Positions 28,778-36,985 of a stretch of 64,000 nt of DNA are shown here, piece by piece. Source of the DNA: Lachnospiraceae bacterium (GTDB lineage: Bacteria; Bacillota; Clostridia; Lachnospirales; Lachnospiraceae); the NCBI GenBank assembly GCA_022793065.1, contig JAAWCE010000065.1:16695-80694 (forward strand). Direction: 5' to 3'. Position 1 is the first letter of the stretch; each line of letters begins with the position of its first letter. The notes below the pieces were generated by a model. The model was not told the origin of the DNA and searched no databases. It saw only the letters and a list, made by a program, of their open reading frames with translations. Both the position numbers and the translations under genes were made by a program.

Positions 28778-30469
28778 TCAGGTCTGCTGTAGATAAGTTT
28801 CCACATCTTTGCGAATTGCCATAAATACTTCTACGATTTGCGGATCAAAGTGACTTCCGGATTCTTCTTGTAAAATGGTAAAAGCTTTGTCCAATGGGAC
28901 TTCATTTTTATAAACGCGCCTGGATATTAGCGCGTCGAATACATCGGCCACCGCCATGATTCTTGCACATAGAGGAATATCCTTTCCTTTGAGACCTTCC
29001 GGATATCCGGAACCGTCCCATTTTTCATGATGAAAATGTGCTACATCGCTTGAAATTTGCAATAGATTTTTATCCGCATTTTCGCCTAAAATATCTTCAA
29101 CGATTTCGCTGCCCAGGCGTGAATGATTTTTCATGATCTCGAATTCTTCCGGTGTAAATTTGCCGGGTTTGTTTAAGATGGTGTCGGATATCATGATTTT
29201 GCCCACATCATGAAGGGGAGCGGCGTTGGTGATTTTGCTGATATAATCTTTGTTTACTTCTTCCGGATGAATGTGATGTTCGTACATATATTGGACAATC
29301 ATTTCCACATATTTTTTAGTGCTCATCACATGACGTCCTGTATTGTTGTCGCGGCTTTCTATTAAAGTAGCCATTCCTTCAATGACATGTTCCTGCATTT
29401 GCAGCATGTGCTCTGTCTGCTTTTTGATTTCCAATGTCTGTTCTTCCACCCGTTTTTCCAGAGTGCGTTGGGATTGCTGCAGTTGTTGTGCGTAGTGTAA
29501 TGCTTTGATTCTATTGAAATAGCTTGCGGTACAGAAATAAACCACAAGTGCAAAAATAAGCAATGAAATAATTAGATTATGATAAAGATTGTTTCGTACA
29601 CGTTGAAATAATTGTTCTTCGTCGATGACCATGACCACATACCAGTCATCCTGTACTACATTGGAAAATATGGTGGAGGACTTGCCGGAAAGTTCTGTTC
29701 GGATTGTGGTTCCGGCGGCCTGTATAATCTGGCTTGCAAGATCATGTAATTCTGTATCTTTCATGTCCTGGTCTGTGAGAAAGTTTCTGCCTTTCATCTG
29801 GCGGTCGGAATGGGCCACTATAAAACCTGTTTTGTCAATAATGAATCCATATCCGTTACCGTTCAGATTCATTTCCTCTGCAAGGAGCTGCATCTCATCC
29901 ATGACAATATCAAGAGAAACCACGCTTTCTCCGTCCGACAGCGTTTGGCTGACAGATATCATAATGCTGTCGGTTTGAGCGTCCAGATAGGGTGAAACTA
30001 CCACCGGTTTACCGTTTCCTTCCATTGCGGCTGTGTACCAGGGTCTTTCCTTGGGGACATAACCTTCCTCAGGAACCCAGCCGATTCCGTCAATATAATC
30101 GTCGCGAAAAAGTCCGTAAATGCCGGTAAAATAAGGGTCCATATGTATTTGGTAAGCCTGGGATTCATACAGGAGATATTGCGTAATCTCATCGGAACTT
30201 TTCCCTTCCTGCAGCATATGGTCGATGGTCAGACCGGTTACTTGCAGCACATCCAGGCCACGGAGCAAAAAGTTGTTGAGCTTCTCTGATTCCTCCGAGA
30301 CAGCCAATTCTCCGATGGTAACGGCGTCATTGCGGGCAATGGAATAAAACGAACCAAAACTGTAGCATACAATTGCCAGTAATGCTGCCAAAGTAAAGAA
30401 AAGTGTTAATACATAGTGCATTTTATCTTTTCCAGCCGCGTATATTTTTTCGCCGGTTTCTTTATTCAT
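28778..30469 (-). CDS. Membrane Cache-domain HD-GYP phosphodiesterase
   Basis: A 563-residue membrane signalling protein. One helix lies near residues 18-40, then an extracellular double-Cache sensor of about 250 residues (GIYGLFRDDYIDGIGWVPEEG, VVSPYLDAQTDSIMISVSQ). A second helix (LIISLLIFALVVYFCTASYF) and a coiled coil (LEKRVEEQTLEIKKQ) follow. The C-terminal HD-GYP domain has PLHDVGKIMIS, HSRLGSEIV, HHEKWDGSGYPEGL and IMAVADVFDALISRR. HD-GYP domains hydrolyse c-di-GMP; the metal ligands and the GYP triplet are intact. The ligand sensed outside is unknown but dCache domains often bind amino acids. GAGGGAAAC precedes the ATG. It appears to be a single-gene unit. Confidence 0.92.
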   Translation of the reverse strand: MNKETGEKIYAAGKDKMHYVLTLFFTLAALLAIVCYSFGSFYSIARNDAVTIGELAVSEESEKLNNFLLRGLDVLQVTGLTIDHMLQEGKSSDEITQYLLYESQAYQIHMDPYFTGIYGLFRDDYIDGIGWVPEEGYVPKERPWYTAAMEGNGKPVVVSPYLDAQTDSIMISVSQTLSDGESVVSLDIVMDEMQLLAEEMNLNGNGYGFIIDKTGFIVAHSDRQMKGRNFLTDQDMKDTELHDLASQIIQAAGTTIRTELSGKSSTIFSNVVQDDWYVVMVIDEEQLFQRVRNNLYHNLIISLLIFALVVYFCTASYFNRIKALHYAQQLQQSQRTLEKRVEEQTLEIKKQTEHMLQMQEHVIEGMATLIESRDNNTGRHVMSTKKYVEMIVQYMYEHHIHPEEVNKDYISKITNAAPLHDVGKIMISDTILNKPGKFTPEEFEIMKNHSRLGSEIVEDILGENADKNLLQISSDVAHFHHEKWDGSGYPEGLKGKDIPLCARIMAVADVFDALISRRVYKNEVPLDKAFTILQEESGSHFDPQIVEVFMAIRKDVETYLQQT

Positions 30470-30535
30470 AATTTTTGTTTCCCTCAGTTTTGTTTGTTGA
30501 AAAACGAACTATGGTTTACGATAAATAAAAAGAAA

Positions 30536-30564
30536 ATAATATTTGCTTTTTTATTTTCTCACAA
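30536..30564 (-). promoter_or_regulatory. Promoter of the HD-GYP gene
   Basis: On the minus strand TTGTGA is followed after 17 nt by TATTAT, about 70 nt upstream of the start codon. Confidence 0.5.
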
Positions 30565-30660
30565 CTGCCCATAGGATGTCAACCTTATGACAGGGATAAT
30601 TGAGACTTCTTTTATGGATTGGGAAGAGTGAAAAAAATTTAAAAAAATTAAATTTAGGTA

Positions 30661-30689
30661 TTGCAAAATGGAATAACTTAGTGTATAAT
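30661..30689 (+). promoter_or_regulatory. Promoter of tRNA-Gln
   Basis: TTGCAA and a perfect TATAAT are 17 nt apart and end 19 nt before the tRNA, as expected for a stable-RNA promoter. Confidence 0.85.
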
Positions 30690-30708
30690 AACTCAAGTAA
30701 TGATTCAT

Positions 30709-30780
30709 AGGGCTATCGCCAAACGGTAAGGCAACGGACTCTGACTCCGTCATTTCAAGGTTCGAATCCTTGTAGCCCTG
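30709..30780 (+). tRNA. tRNA-Gln (anticodon CTG)
   Basis: A complete cloverleaf of 72 nt. The acceptor stem AGGGCTA pairs with TAGCCCT, the anticodon stem ACGGA/TCCGT encloses CTCTGAC with anticodon CTG at 30741-30743, and the T-arm is CAAGG-TTCGAAT-CCTTG. The discriminator is G and CCA is not encoded. It reads CAG codons. It stands alone with its own promoter and terminator. Confidence 0.97.
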
Positions 30781-30785
30781 TTTTA

Positions 30786-30829
30786 AAACCTCGGTGGAGA
30801 GATTCATCGGGGTTTATTTTGTTGTAAAA
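30786..30829 (+). terminator. Terminator of tRNA-Gln
   Basis: AAACCTCGGTG (30786-30796) pairs with CATCGGGGTTT (30815-30825) through 11 bp with two G-U pairs, and ATTTTGTT follows. It starts five nt after the tRNA. Confidence 0.85.
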
Positions 30830-30951
30830 TTAAGAGTTTTCGGGATTGGGGATTGTAAATTGTGCTGTGAGATGAAAAATGTTGTGGGCTATACAAATGA
30901 AAAAAAGTGTGTTACACTGAAAAAAAGAAATTACGAAACGAGGATTGAAGT

Positions 30952-31992
30952 ATGGAAGAGACAAGAGATTCCGTATTAATGGAAGAGAATGGTATGGAGA
31001 TTGATTTAAAGGGGGCCAAAAAGCATTTTTCCAAAATTGGCTGGATGTTTGTGCTGGGGACAATTGCCATATATGCTGCACAGTTGATTCCTCTCACAAT
31101 TGTACAGTTTCTGCGGCCGGAATGGATAGCGGACGCCAATATGTCGATTTTGGTTTCCATGCTTCCCATGTATCTGATCGGGATGCCCATATTGATTTTA
31201 TTGGTGAAGGGAATTCCTTCGGAGAAGCCGGAAAACCATCCCATAAAAGCAGGACAGTTTATCGTAGCGGCAATTATGTGTTTTGCCCTTGTGCATTTGT
31301 CTAATATAGTGGGCACCATTACTACAACGATTATTGGGGCGTTAAAGGGCGGGGAGGTTCAGAACCAGATACTAAATGCCACAGTGGGTATGGATCTGTG
31401 GATGATATTTATTTTCATGGTAATCTGTGCCCCCATTATGGAAGAGCTTATATTTCGCAGACTGATTGTAGACAGGACTATGCGCTATGGGCAGGGAGTG
31501 GCCGTTTTGGTGTCAGGGCTTATGTTTGGTTTGTTTCACGGCAATTTGAACCAATTTGTGTATGCGTTTGTGCTGGGCGTGTTTTTGGCATATCTGTATG
31601 CAAAAACAGGAAATTTAAAGATAACCATTGGGCTGCACATGCTGATTAACTTTTTTGGCGGTGTGGTAAGTACCTGGCTGATACGGCTTATTGACCTGGA
31701 CGAGTATTACAGTCTTGCCATGGATGCGGATACGGATGCCTTGATGAACTTTTTGGGGGAGAATCTGGTAGGGTGCGTTGCCTATATGGTATATTTTTTA
31801 TTTATCATAAGTGTTATGATAGTTGGCGCCGTATTGATCATTGTGAGTCTGGCAAAGAAGAAATTTGTGTTAAATCGCGGATCTTTTGTGATTCCGAAAG
31901 GAAAAAAGTTTTCTACGGTGATTCTGAATGGGGGAATGATTGTTTATTCTGTCATATGGATTATTACAATTGTTTTGCAGTTGTTTATGTAG
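30952..31992 (+). CDS. CPBP family intramembrane metalloprotease
   Basis: A 346-residue membrane protein with about eight helices. It has the CPBP/Abi (CAAX-protease-like) motifs: EELIFRRLIVDR (the Glu-Glu and Arg catalytic motif), MFGLFHGNLNQF with the first His, and GLHMLINFFGG with the second. The family includes prenyl-protein proteases and bacteriocin self-immunity proteins. No bacteriocin gene lies nearby, so the substrate is unknown. An interrupted palindrome, AGTGT-GTT-ACACT (30906-30918), lies upstream and could be an operator. Confidence 0.9.
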   Translation: MEETRDSVLMEENGMEIDLKGAKKHFSKIGWMFVLGTIAIYAAQLIPLTIVQFLRPEWIADANMSILVSMLPMYLIGMPILILLVKGIPSEKPENHPIKAGQFIVAAIMCFALVHLSNIVGTITTTIIGALKGGEVQNQILNATVGMDLWMIFIFMVICAPIMEELIFRRLIVDRTMRYGQGVAVLVSGLMFGLFHGNLNQFVYAFVLGVFLAYLYAKTGNLKITIGLHMLINFFGGVVSTWLIRLIDLDEYYSLAMDADTDALMNFLGENLVGCVAYMVYFLFIISVMIVGAVLIIVSLAKKKFVLNRGSFVIPKGKKFSTVILNGGMIVYSVIWIITIVLQLFM

Positions 31993-32029
31993 AAGGGGCC
32001 TAAAGTACCGTTTTGAAAGGAATTATTGC

Positions 32030-32767
32030 ATGTATACATTTAAGAGTAGAATCAGATATAGTGAGACGGACAGTGAGGGGAAGCTTACAATGGCTTCCCT
32101 TATCAACTATTTCCAGGATTGCTCCACATTTCATTCAGAGGATTTGGATTTGGGGGTGGAATATCTAAGGAGAGAACATTTGGTATGGGTACTGTCATCC
32201 TGGCAGATTGTAGTAAATCGTTATCCCGGATTTGGAGAGAATGTGCTGATTGGCACATTGCCCTATGAAGTAAAGGGATTTTTGGGATATCGTAATTTTG
32301 CAATGACAGATGAAAAGGGGGAATATATTGCAAAGGCAAATTCCCTGTGGAGTTTGCTCAATACGGATACGGGGCGGCCGGCATCGGTAACACAGGCGAT
32401 GATGGACGGTTATACTCTGGGAGAAAGATTAGATATGGAATATGCGCCCCGCAGGATTACGCTGCCTGGAGAAGGAATCACAGGGGAACCGATTGTGGTG
32501 CGCAAGCATCATCTGGATACCAATCATCATGTGAATAATCAGCAGTTTATCAATATGGCAATGGATTATCTGCCGGAGCATTTTGTGGTAAGGCAAGTGA
32601 GGGCGGAATATAAGAAACAGGCATTTCTGGATAATGTATTGATACCCTATGTGGCGGGGGGCGGAGACAGATATACGATTGCTTTGCAGGATAAAGAGGC
32701 GAAACCTTATGCGGTGGTGGAAATGACAATGTACCGAGAAGATATGACAGGATTGAGAGAGGAATGA
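32030..32767 (+). CDS. Acyl-ACP thioesterase (FatA/FatB-like)
   Basis: A 245-residue bacterial acyl-ACP thioesterase of the PF01643 type, releasing fatty acids from acyl carrier protein. It begins MYTFKSRIRYSETDSEGKLTM, a hot-dog-fold signature. The second hot-dog domain has VRKHHLDTNHHVNNQQFINM, in which the Asn/His pair is the expected catalytic site. The ATG used has AAAGGAA at 8 nt; an upstream in-frame extension lies within the previous gene and is unlikely. It is followed within 13 nt by the S1-domain gene. Confidence 0.92.
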   Translation: MYTFKSRIRYSETDSEGKLTMASLINYFQDCSTFHSEDLDLGVEYLRREHLVWVLSSWQIVVNRYPGFGENVLIGTLPYEVKGFLGYRNFAMTDEKGEYIAKANSLWSLLNTDTGRPASVTQAMMDGYTLGERLDMEYAPRRITLPGEGITGEPIVVRKHHLDTNHHVNNQQFINMAMDYLPEHFVVRQVRAEYKKQAFLDNVLIPYVAGGGDRYTIALQDKEAKPYAVVEMTMYREDMTGLREE

Positions 32768-32779
32768 GAGGATAGGGAA

Positions 32780-33619
32780 ATGATTCGACTGGGAGAGAAA
32801 CAGAAATTGGTGATAGTAAAGGTGGTAGAATTTGGCGTATATTTGGCGGCCTCACCTGAAACTGCCGCAGAAAGGGTCTTGCTGCCAGCCAGACAGGTGC
32901 CGGAGGGAAGCCAGGTTGGTGATGACCTGGAGGTATTTATTTATCGTGATTCCAGCGACAGACTGATAGCCACTACAAGGGAGCCGAAGCTTACACTGGG
33001 GCAAGTTGCGGAATTGACCGTGGCGCAGGTGGGAAAATTTGGCGCGTTTCTGGACTGGGGATTGGAAAAGGATTTGCTGCTGCCTTTTAAACAACAAAGA
33101 GGCAAAGTGGAACAGGGGCATAAAGTGCTGGTCACTCTTTATATTGATAAAAGCGACCGTCTCTGTGCTACCATGAATGTGTATGAAAATCTTCGCACCG
33201 ACAGTCCGTATAAGGCGGACGACAGGGTGAAGGGGCGCGTCTATGAGTTAAGCAAAAATTTTGGCGCTTTTGTGGCGGTGGATCATCAATATTCGGCGCT
33301 GATTCCACAGAAAGAATTGTATGGAAAGGTGGAATTGGGAGAGGATATCTCAGCCAGAGTGGTACAGGTTCGGGAAGACGGCAAGCTTACTCTGAGTATT
33401 CGAGAGAAGGCGTATGTGCAGATGGATCAGGATGCCCAGGAGCTGCTTTCTATTATTGACGGTTATGACGGGGTGCTTCCCTTTAATGATAAAGTATCTC
33501 CCGAAATCATACGCAGAGAGACAGGAATGAGTAAAAATGAGTTTAAACGTGCGGTGGGAAGACTTTTGAAAGAAGGAAAGATAGAGTTAAAGGGAACTGT
33601 GATTCGACGTTTGGGATGA
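32780..33619 (+). CDS. cvfB: CvfB/YitL-type S1 RNA-binding protein
   Basis: A 279-residue protein with successive S1-like OB folds and a C-terminal winged helix (ETGMSKNEFKRAVGRLLKEGKIEL), the CvfB architecture. KFGAFLDWGLEKDLLLPFKQQ and NFGAFVAVDHQYSALIPQKELYG are clear S1 segments. In staphylococci CvfB binds RNA and affects virulence gene expression; the precise role is unclear. GGATAGGG lies before the ATG. Confidence 0.92.
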   Translation: MIRLGEKQKLVIVKVVEFGVYLAASPETAAERVLLPARQVPEGSQVGDDLEVFIYRDSSDRLIATTREPKLTLGQVAELTVAQVGKFGAFLDWGLEKDLLLPFKQQRGKVEQGHKVLVTLYIDKSDRLCATMNVYENLRTDSPYKADDRVKGRVYELSKNFGAFVAVDHQYSALIPQKELYGKVELGEDISARVVQVREDGKLTLSIREKAYVQMDQDAQELLSIIDGYDGVLPFNDKVSPEIIRRETGMSKNEFKRAVGRLLKEGKIELKGTVIRRLG

Positions 33620-33645
33620 TAAGTTCAGCGGGGGTTGTATGATAG

Positions 33646-33674
33646 AAATCCGGCTCAGAAGAGCCGGATTTTTT
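33646..33674. terminator. Terminator between cvfB and the RNA-repair genes
   Basis: A perfect 11-bp stem (AAATCCGGCTC with GAGCCGGATTT) with a 4-nt AGAA loop runs into six T on the plus strand. It lies between the two converging genes. On the minus strand only TTTCTATC follows, so it is stronger for cvfB than for the opposing cassette. Confidence 0.93.
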
Positions 33675-33696
33675 CACATCACTTTTCTTATTGCAT

Positions 33697-34830
33697 TTAT
33701 AGAAACATGGTAACTTCATAGGCTTCCCAAGAGCAGGGAATTTCCAGTTTTCGTATCATTGACTCAAGGACGTTTTCAGGAATATGGCGTGCCCTGGTGC
33801 GGTTCCTGGCAATCAGTTCCGTGTAAGGGACTTCTAAGTAGAGGATATGCACACGAGCCCCATAACCTGAGAATAGCCCTACCAGTTTTTGTCTGGTCTC
33901 CCCAATGAGATTGGTTGCATTCCAGATAAAAGACTGTTCCTTTCGCAGATACCCCCGCGCAAGTTCCAGGGCGGCTTGCACTACCCGGCCTGTGTCTTTG
34001 GACGGTGCAATCCCCATTTTCTCCCGAAGGTCGTCCAGCGATATAACGGGAATATCTTGTGCAAAGTTTCCGGCATTTTGCGCGATCCAGGTATCTTTGC
34101 CCGACAGAGGGAGTCCTGACATGAGGATTACATCAAATGAAGTGTTATCATATAAGGGGGTATCGCACCATAGGTTCCCTTTTTGATAAAATTGAAATCG
34201 GGTGTAGGGGTTTGCAAAGGTGTGGGGAGTTTCCCATATATTTAGTTCTCTTGCAGTTTCACCAAATAGTTCCGCTTGTTCCAATAGTTGTCCGGGAACG
34301 TTCTCGATTCGTCCTAAAATGTCTGCTTTGGACAGTAAATATAAAAGTTTCAAAGGGATACTTTCGGCGGCTTTGTATAATTCCAGCTCAGGATGCTGTT
34401 TTGTCCAAAACCACACAGGAAGACCATGGTAGCGGATTAGTTTGGCTGCAAGTTCCCTCTGCGGGAAGGTAAGACCGAAACGGTGGGCTTCCCGATAGGT
34501 AATTCCGCGGAACATTTTCTCCCCCAGGATAGTATGTCTGGGGGAAATCCATTTTCCGTCTTCTTGTCGAGTGCAGGCGGATTTCCCTATATCGTGAAAC
34601 GCGGCGGCCAGAAATAAAATAGCTTGCGTATCTAAGGGCAGTTGCTGCCAGGCGTCCAGTTTGCAAAGCTGGCAGCATACCATTTGAGTATGGCAAAATA
34701 CGTCCCCTTCTCCGTGATATTCAGGATTTTGTGGCACATTTTGCAATGTCAAAAGCTCCGGGCAAATGGTGGTAAGCAGAGAAAAAGAAAAGCCGCTGTC
34801 AATGAGTTCTGTAAGGATATTTCGGTTCAT
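33697..34830 (-). CDS. HD-phosphoesterase/polynucleotide 5'-kinase fusion (HD-Pnk-like)
   Basis: A 377-residue two-domain protein. Residues 1-190 form an HD phosphohydrolase with a full ligand set: H47, H79-D80 in AAAFHDIGKSA, H99, H135 and D170. Residues 230-377 form a P-loop kinase: Walker A GLPLSGKDT (239-247), SLDDLRE with the presumed catalytic Asp, WNATN, and the arginine-rich lid RNRTRARHIPENV. The same architecture is known from the HD-Pnk family (Runella type), in which the HD domain removes 2',3'-cyclic or 3' phosphates and the kinase adds a 5' phosphate, so both ends of broken RNA are healed. Its ATG directly follows the ligase stop (TGAATG) with GGAAGGAGG upstream, so the two are translationally coupled. 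Substrates are inferred, not shown. Confidence 0.88.
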   Translation of the reverse strand: MNRNILTELIDSGFSFSLLTTICPELLTLQNVPQNPEYHGEGDVFCHTQMVCCQLCKLDAWQQLPLDTQAILFLAAAFHDIGKSACTRQEDGKWISPRHTILGEKMFRGITYREAHRFGLTFPQRELAAKLIRYHGLPVWFWTKQHPELELYKAAESIPLKLLYLLSKADILGRIENVPGQLLEQAELFGETARELNIWETPHTFANPYTRFQFYQKGNLWCDTPLYDNTSFDVILMSGLPLSGKDTWIAQNAGNFAQDIPVISLDDLREKMGIAPSKDTGRVVQAALELARGYLRKEQSFIWNATNLIGETRQKLVGLFSGYGARVHILYLEVPYTELIARNRTRARHIPENVLESMIRKLEIPCSWEAYEVTMFL

Positions 34831-35637
34831 TCAGGCGCCTCCTTCCGGGATGGAGAAAAGGTCCACGCCATCTGCCAGGCGGTTTGCAATGATCGGGCGG
34901 CTTGCCCAGTGACTTTCCGAATCAAGTATGGTGTTTAGGAAGGAAGGGCGGACATATTTCAAACGGTCTACCACATAATCCCCTTCTTCTACTTTAATGT
35001 AGACACCTTCCATTGTTCCGGACAGGTCCGTCTGTGGGATAGCCCGTTCTGAATCCACGCCGCTTTTTTTACATTGGGCAAGGAAGCTTTGCTGCGCCAA
35101 ATTTGAAATGAAAAGGCTGGGACCTATAAGGCGGGCAATGTCCTGAGAATTATTGTAATAACCCTGTTCCAGTACACGGACGGATTGGACAAAGGGAAAG
35201 TCCTGCAAAAATTCCTGACGTTTTGCAGTGGAATAGAATTTTCCCGTTGTTTTGTCAAAAATGTCAAATTCCATAAAATAATGTGGAAGACAGTCGTAAA
35301 AAACCGTATGCTTTGCATACAGCCATTCTCCATACATTACAAATCTGTCTCCTAAAAGGCAGTGCAGTCTTTCTTCAAAGCAGCCAGCCCAAAGTTTCAA
35401 TAAATCAAACTGGCGTTCGCTGTATCCGCCGTTTAAGAAGTGCCCTCGACTTTGGAGATACATGTTCCCATCGCTGCTGAAACTGATGCCGCAGTTAGCG
35501 CCGTCTACTTTTTCTTCCAATACCAAATACTTTCCCTCTATTTCACAGAAGGGAATACATTTTAAATCCTCATCACCAGTCTGTTTTCTGGAGCCTTCCA
35601 AGTGACGGGTGCGGGGATACTTATAAATCTGTTCCAT
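34831..35637 (-). CDS. ATP-dependent RNA ligase (Rnl2-like)
   Basis: A 268-residue nucleotidyltransferase with all ligase motifs. Motif I is EEKVDGAN with adenylated K43, followed by LQSRGH, motif III MYGEWLYAKHT (E104), IIIa FMEFDIFD, motif IV MEGVYIK (E210) and motif V VDRLKYVR (K227). It lacks long extra domains, like compact bacterial members of the RNA ligase family. It would seal 5'-phosphate to 3'-OH ends made by the healing enzyme encoded next. DNA nick ligation is less likely because there is no OB-fold domain. The ribosome site (GTGAAG, or GGAAAGGA farther away) is modest. A terminator sits about 80 nt upstream in its leader. Confidence 0.88.
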   Translation of the reverse strand: MEQIYKYPRTRHLEGSRKQTGDEDLKCIPFCEIEGKYLVLEEKVDGANCGISFSSDGNMYLQSRGHFLNGGYSERQFDLLKLWAGCFEERLHCLLGDRFVMYGEWLYAKHTVFYDCLPHYFMEFDIFDKTTGKFYSTAKRQEFLQDFPFVQSVRVLEQGYYNNSQDIARLIGPSLFISNLAQQSFLAQCKKSGVDSERAIPQTDLSGTMEGVYIKVEEGDYVVDRLKYVRPSFLNTILDSESHWASRPIIANRLADGVDLFSIPEGGA

Positions 35638-35718
35638 ATATACTTCACGTTCCTTTCCGGGGCGTGCGTTTTTTGCAGCATAATTTCTTTTTACTGATTT
35701 CCGGATAATTATGCCGAT

Positions 35719-35750
35719 AAAAAACGCCGTGAAGGAATATCTTTCACAGC
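35719..35750 (-). terminator. Terminator hairpin in the leader of the RNA-repair cassette
   Basis: On the minus strand GCTGTGAAAG pairs with CTTCACGGC (one bulged A, one G-U), and GTTTTTT follows. It lies about 80 nt before the ligase start codon and after the predicted promoter. It may define the 3' end of a short RNA or act as an attenuator of the cassette. Confidence 0.75.
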
Positions 35751-35983
35751 ATCATCAAAATTTATATGGGGTAACGATTGCGGCCTATGACAGGTCTGAC
35801 AACTGAAACATCCCATGCTGTTCAAAATAATCCCAACTTAACAGGTACACAAAAAACACCGATTGCCAGACAAAGATTTCTCCGGCATCCGCATGTTTTG
35901 TCTATTTGTTTGTTGGAATCGTATTACATGGGGTCCTCCAATCTGAAGCCAAAAGATGGCTGACTGATATTTTTACTCTTTTA
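35751..35983 (-). other. Long non-coding leader upstream of the RNA ligase
   Basis: About 230 nt with no convincing gene on either strand. On the minus strand it shows small hairpins: AGCCA/TGGCT, TTGGA/TCCAA around a start-stop ATGTAA preceded by GGAGG, and GCCGG/CTGGC followed by GTGTTTTTT. Together with the promoter and the terminator it could form an RNA of about 260 nt. I do not recognise a known RNA family. The short open frames here have no ribosome sites worth noting, other than the start-stop. Confidence 0.4.
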
Positions 35984-36012
35984 AATATATCATCAAACCG
36001 AACTTTTGTAAA
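35984..36012 (-). promoter_or_regulatory. Predicted promoter of the RNA-repair leader
   Basis: On the minus strand TTTACA is followed after exactly 17 nt by TATATT. Transcription would start about 340 nt before the ligase gene and go through the leader terminator. Confidence 0.55.
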
Positions 36013-36096
36013 TATGTAATACACACAAAGACAAAATACACTGTGAACGGTGGTAATCAGAGCCTTTTCTGAATTTAAGGAATTTTTAATCATCTA

Positions 36097-36125
36097 TGGA
36101 CAATTTTCATAAAAGTAGGTATAAT
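36097..36125 (+). promoter_or_regulatory. Promoter of the ATP synthase operon
   Basis: TGGACA and a perfect TATAAT are spaced by 17 nt, ending 42 nt before the first atp gene. It is divergent from the RNA-repair promoter about 90 bp away. Confidence 0.8.
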
Positions 36126-36167
36126 GGAACAGGATGGCAGAAGGATGCGGACAGAGTAGAGGTGTGT

Positions 36168-36491
36168 ATGAAGCAGCAAAAGGATAATGACAGAGTTGTG
36201 TTTCAATCGCTTGCCATGGTAATGCAGTTTGGCCTGAATATGTTGGTGCCAATCTGTATCATGTCTGCTCTGGGCATATGGATTGACGGAAAATTGGGGA
36301 CTTCCTGGGTTACAATCGTGCTGTTTGTGGTGGGAGCCATAGCGGGAGGGCAGAACATTTACCATATGGCAAGACGAATAAGCGGCGGAACGGACGGGGA
36401 GGGACCCATAGGTGAAGGGGAACCGGGGGTAAATAAGGTTCAAAAAGGTGGTTCTTGTGAAAATAACCGGGCGGCTGAAAAAGATGAATAG
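36168..36491 (+). CDS. AtpZ/AtpI-like ATP synthase accessory protein
   Basis: A 107-residue protein with two membrane helices (FGLNMLVPICIMSALGIWID and WVTIVLFVVGAIAGGQNIY), matching the AtpZ family at the head of Firmicutes atp operons. AtpZ/AtpI help assemble the c-ring and may bind Mg2+. The ATG after AGAGG is preferred to an upstream in-frame ATG located in the promoter. The hydrophilic C-terminus overlaps the next gene. Confidence 0.85.
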   Translation: MKQQKDNDRVVFQSLAMVMQFGLNMLVPICIMSALGIWIDGKLGTSWVTIVLFVVGAIAGGQNIYHMARRISGGTDGEGPIGEGEPGVNKVQKGGSCENNRAAEKDE

Positions 36492-36909
36492 GACGCTTCT
36501 GGAAATGCAGGCGGGAATGTTGTTTTTCGGTCTGGTATGCCAGATAGCGGGTGTTTTTTTTGTGGATAATCAGGGGTATTATGCGGCCAGCCTCTGGTTT
36601 GGGATTGCGTTTGCCTTTGTGGCCAGTATTCATATGTACAGGACGTTGGATAGGGCGTTGTTATTCGGCGCGGATGCGTCCAAACTGGTGACGAGAGGAT
36701 ATATGTTCCGCTATGTGGTATTTGCGGCGGCGCTGGTTCTGGTGGCGCTGACGGAAGTGATGAATCCCATAATCTTCTTTCTGGGTTATATGAGTTTGAA
36801 AGTAACGGCATATCTTCAGCCGATTACTCATAAATTATGCAATAAGCTGTTCCATGAGACGGACCCGGTTCCGGAGCCATTACCGGAAGAGGATGGTTTG
36901 CAGTCATAG
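36457..36909 (+). CDS. atpI: ATP synthase subunit I-like protein
   Basis: An approximately 150-residue membrane protein with four predicted helices, of the ATP synthase I type: MLFFGLVCQIAGVFFV, ASLWFGIAFAFVASIHMYRTLDRAL and GYMFRYVVFAAALVLVALTEV. AtpI assists c-ring assembly. The start is a GTG after AAAGGTGG (MKITGRLKKMNRTLLEMQ) or the ATG nine codons later. It overlaps the end of the AtpZ-like gene by 35 nt, so the two are coupled. Confidence 0.82.
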   Translation: MKITGRLKKMNRTLLEMQAGMLFFGLVCQIAGVFFVDNQGYYAASLWFGIAFAFVASIHMYRTLDRALLFGADASKLVTRGYMFRYVVFAAALVLVALTEVMNPIIFFLGYMSLKVTAYLQPITHKLCNKLFHETDPVPEPLPEEDGLQS

Positions 36910-36985
36910 TTCATATCCTTTGGATGTATGAGGCTTTGAAGGAATTTGGACAGCTACCAAAATATTATAAGGAGGAGGTGATAGG

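Noticed and set aside
35778..36093. Two short open frames of about 60 codons on opposite strands
   Set aside because: No ribosome binding sites and no protein-like composition; the region is better explained as leader and promoter DNA.
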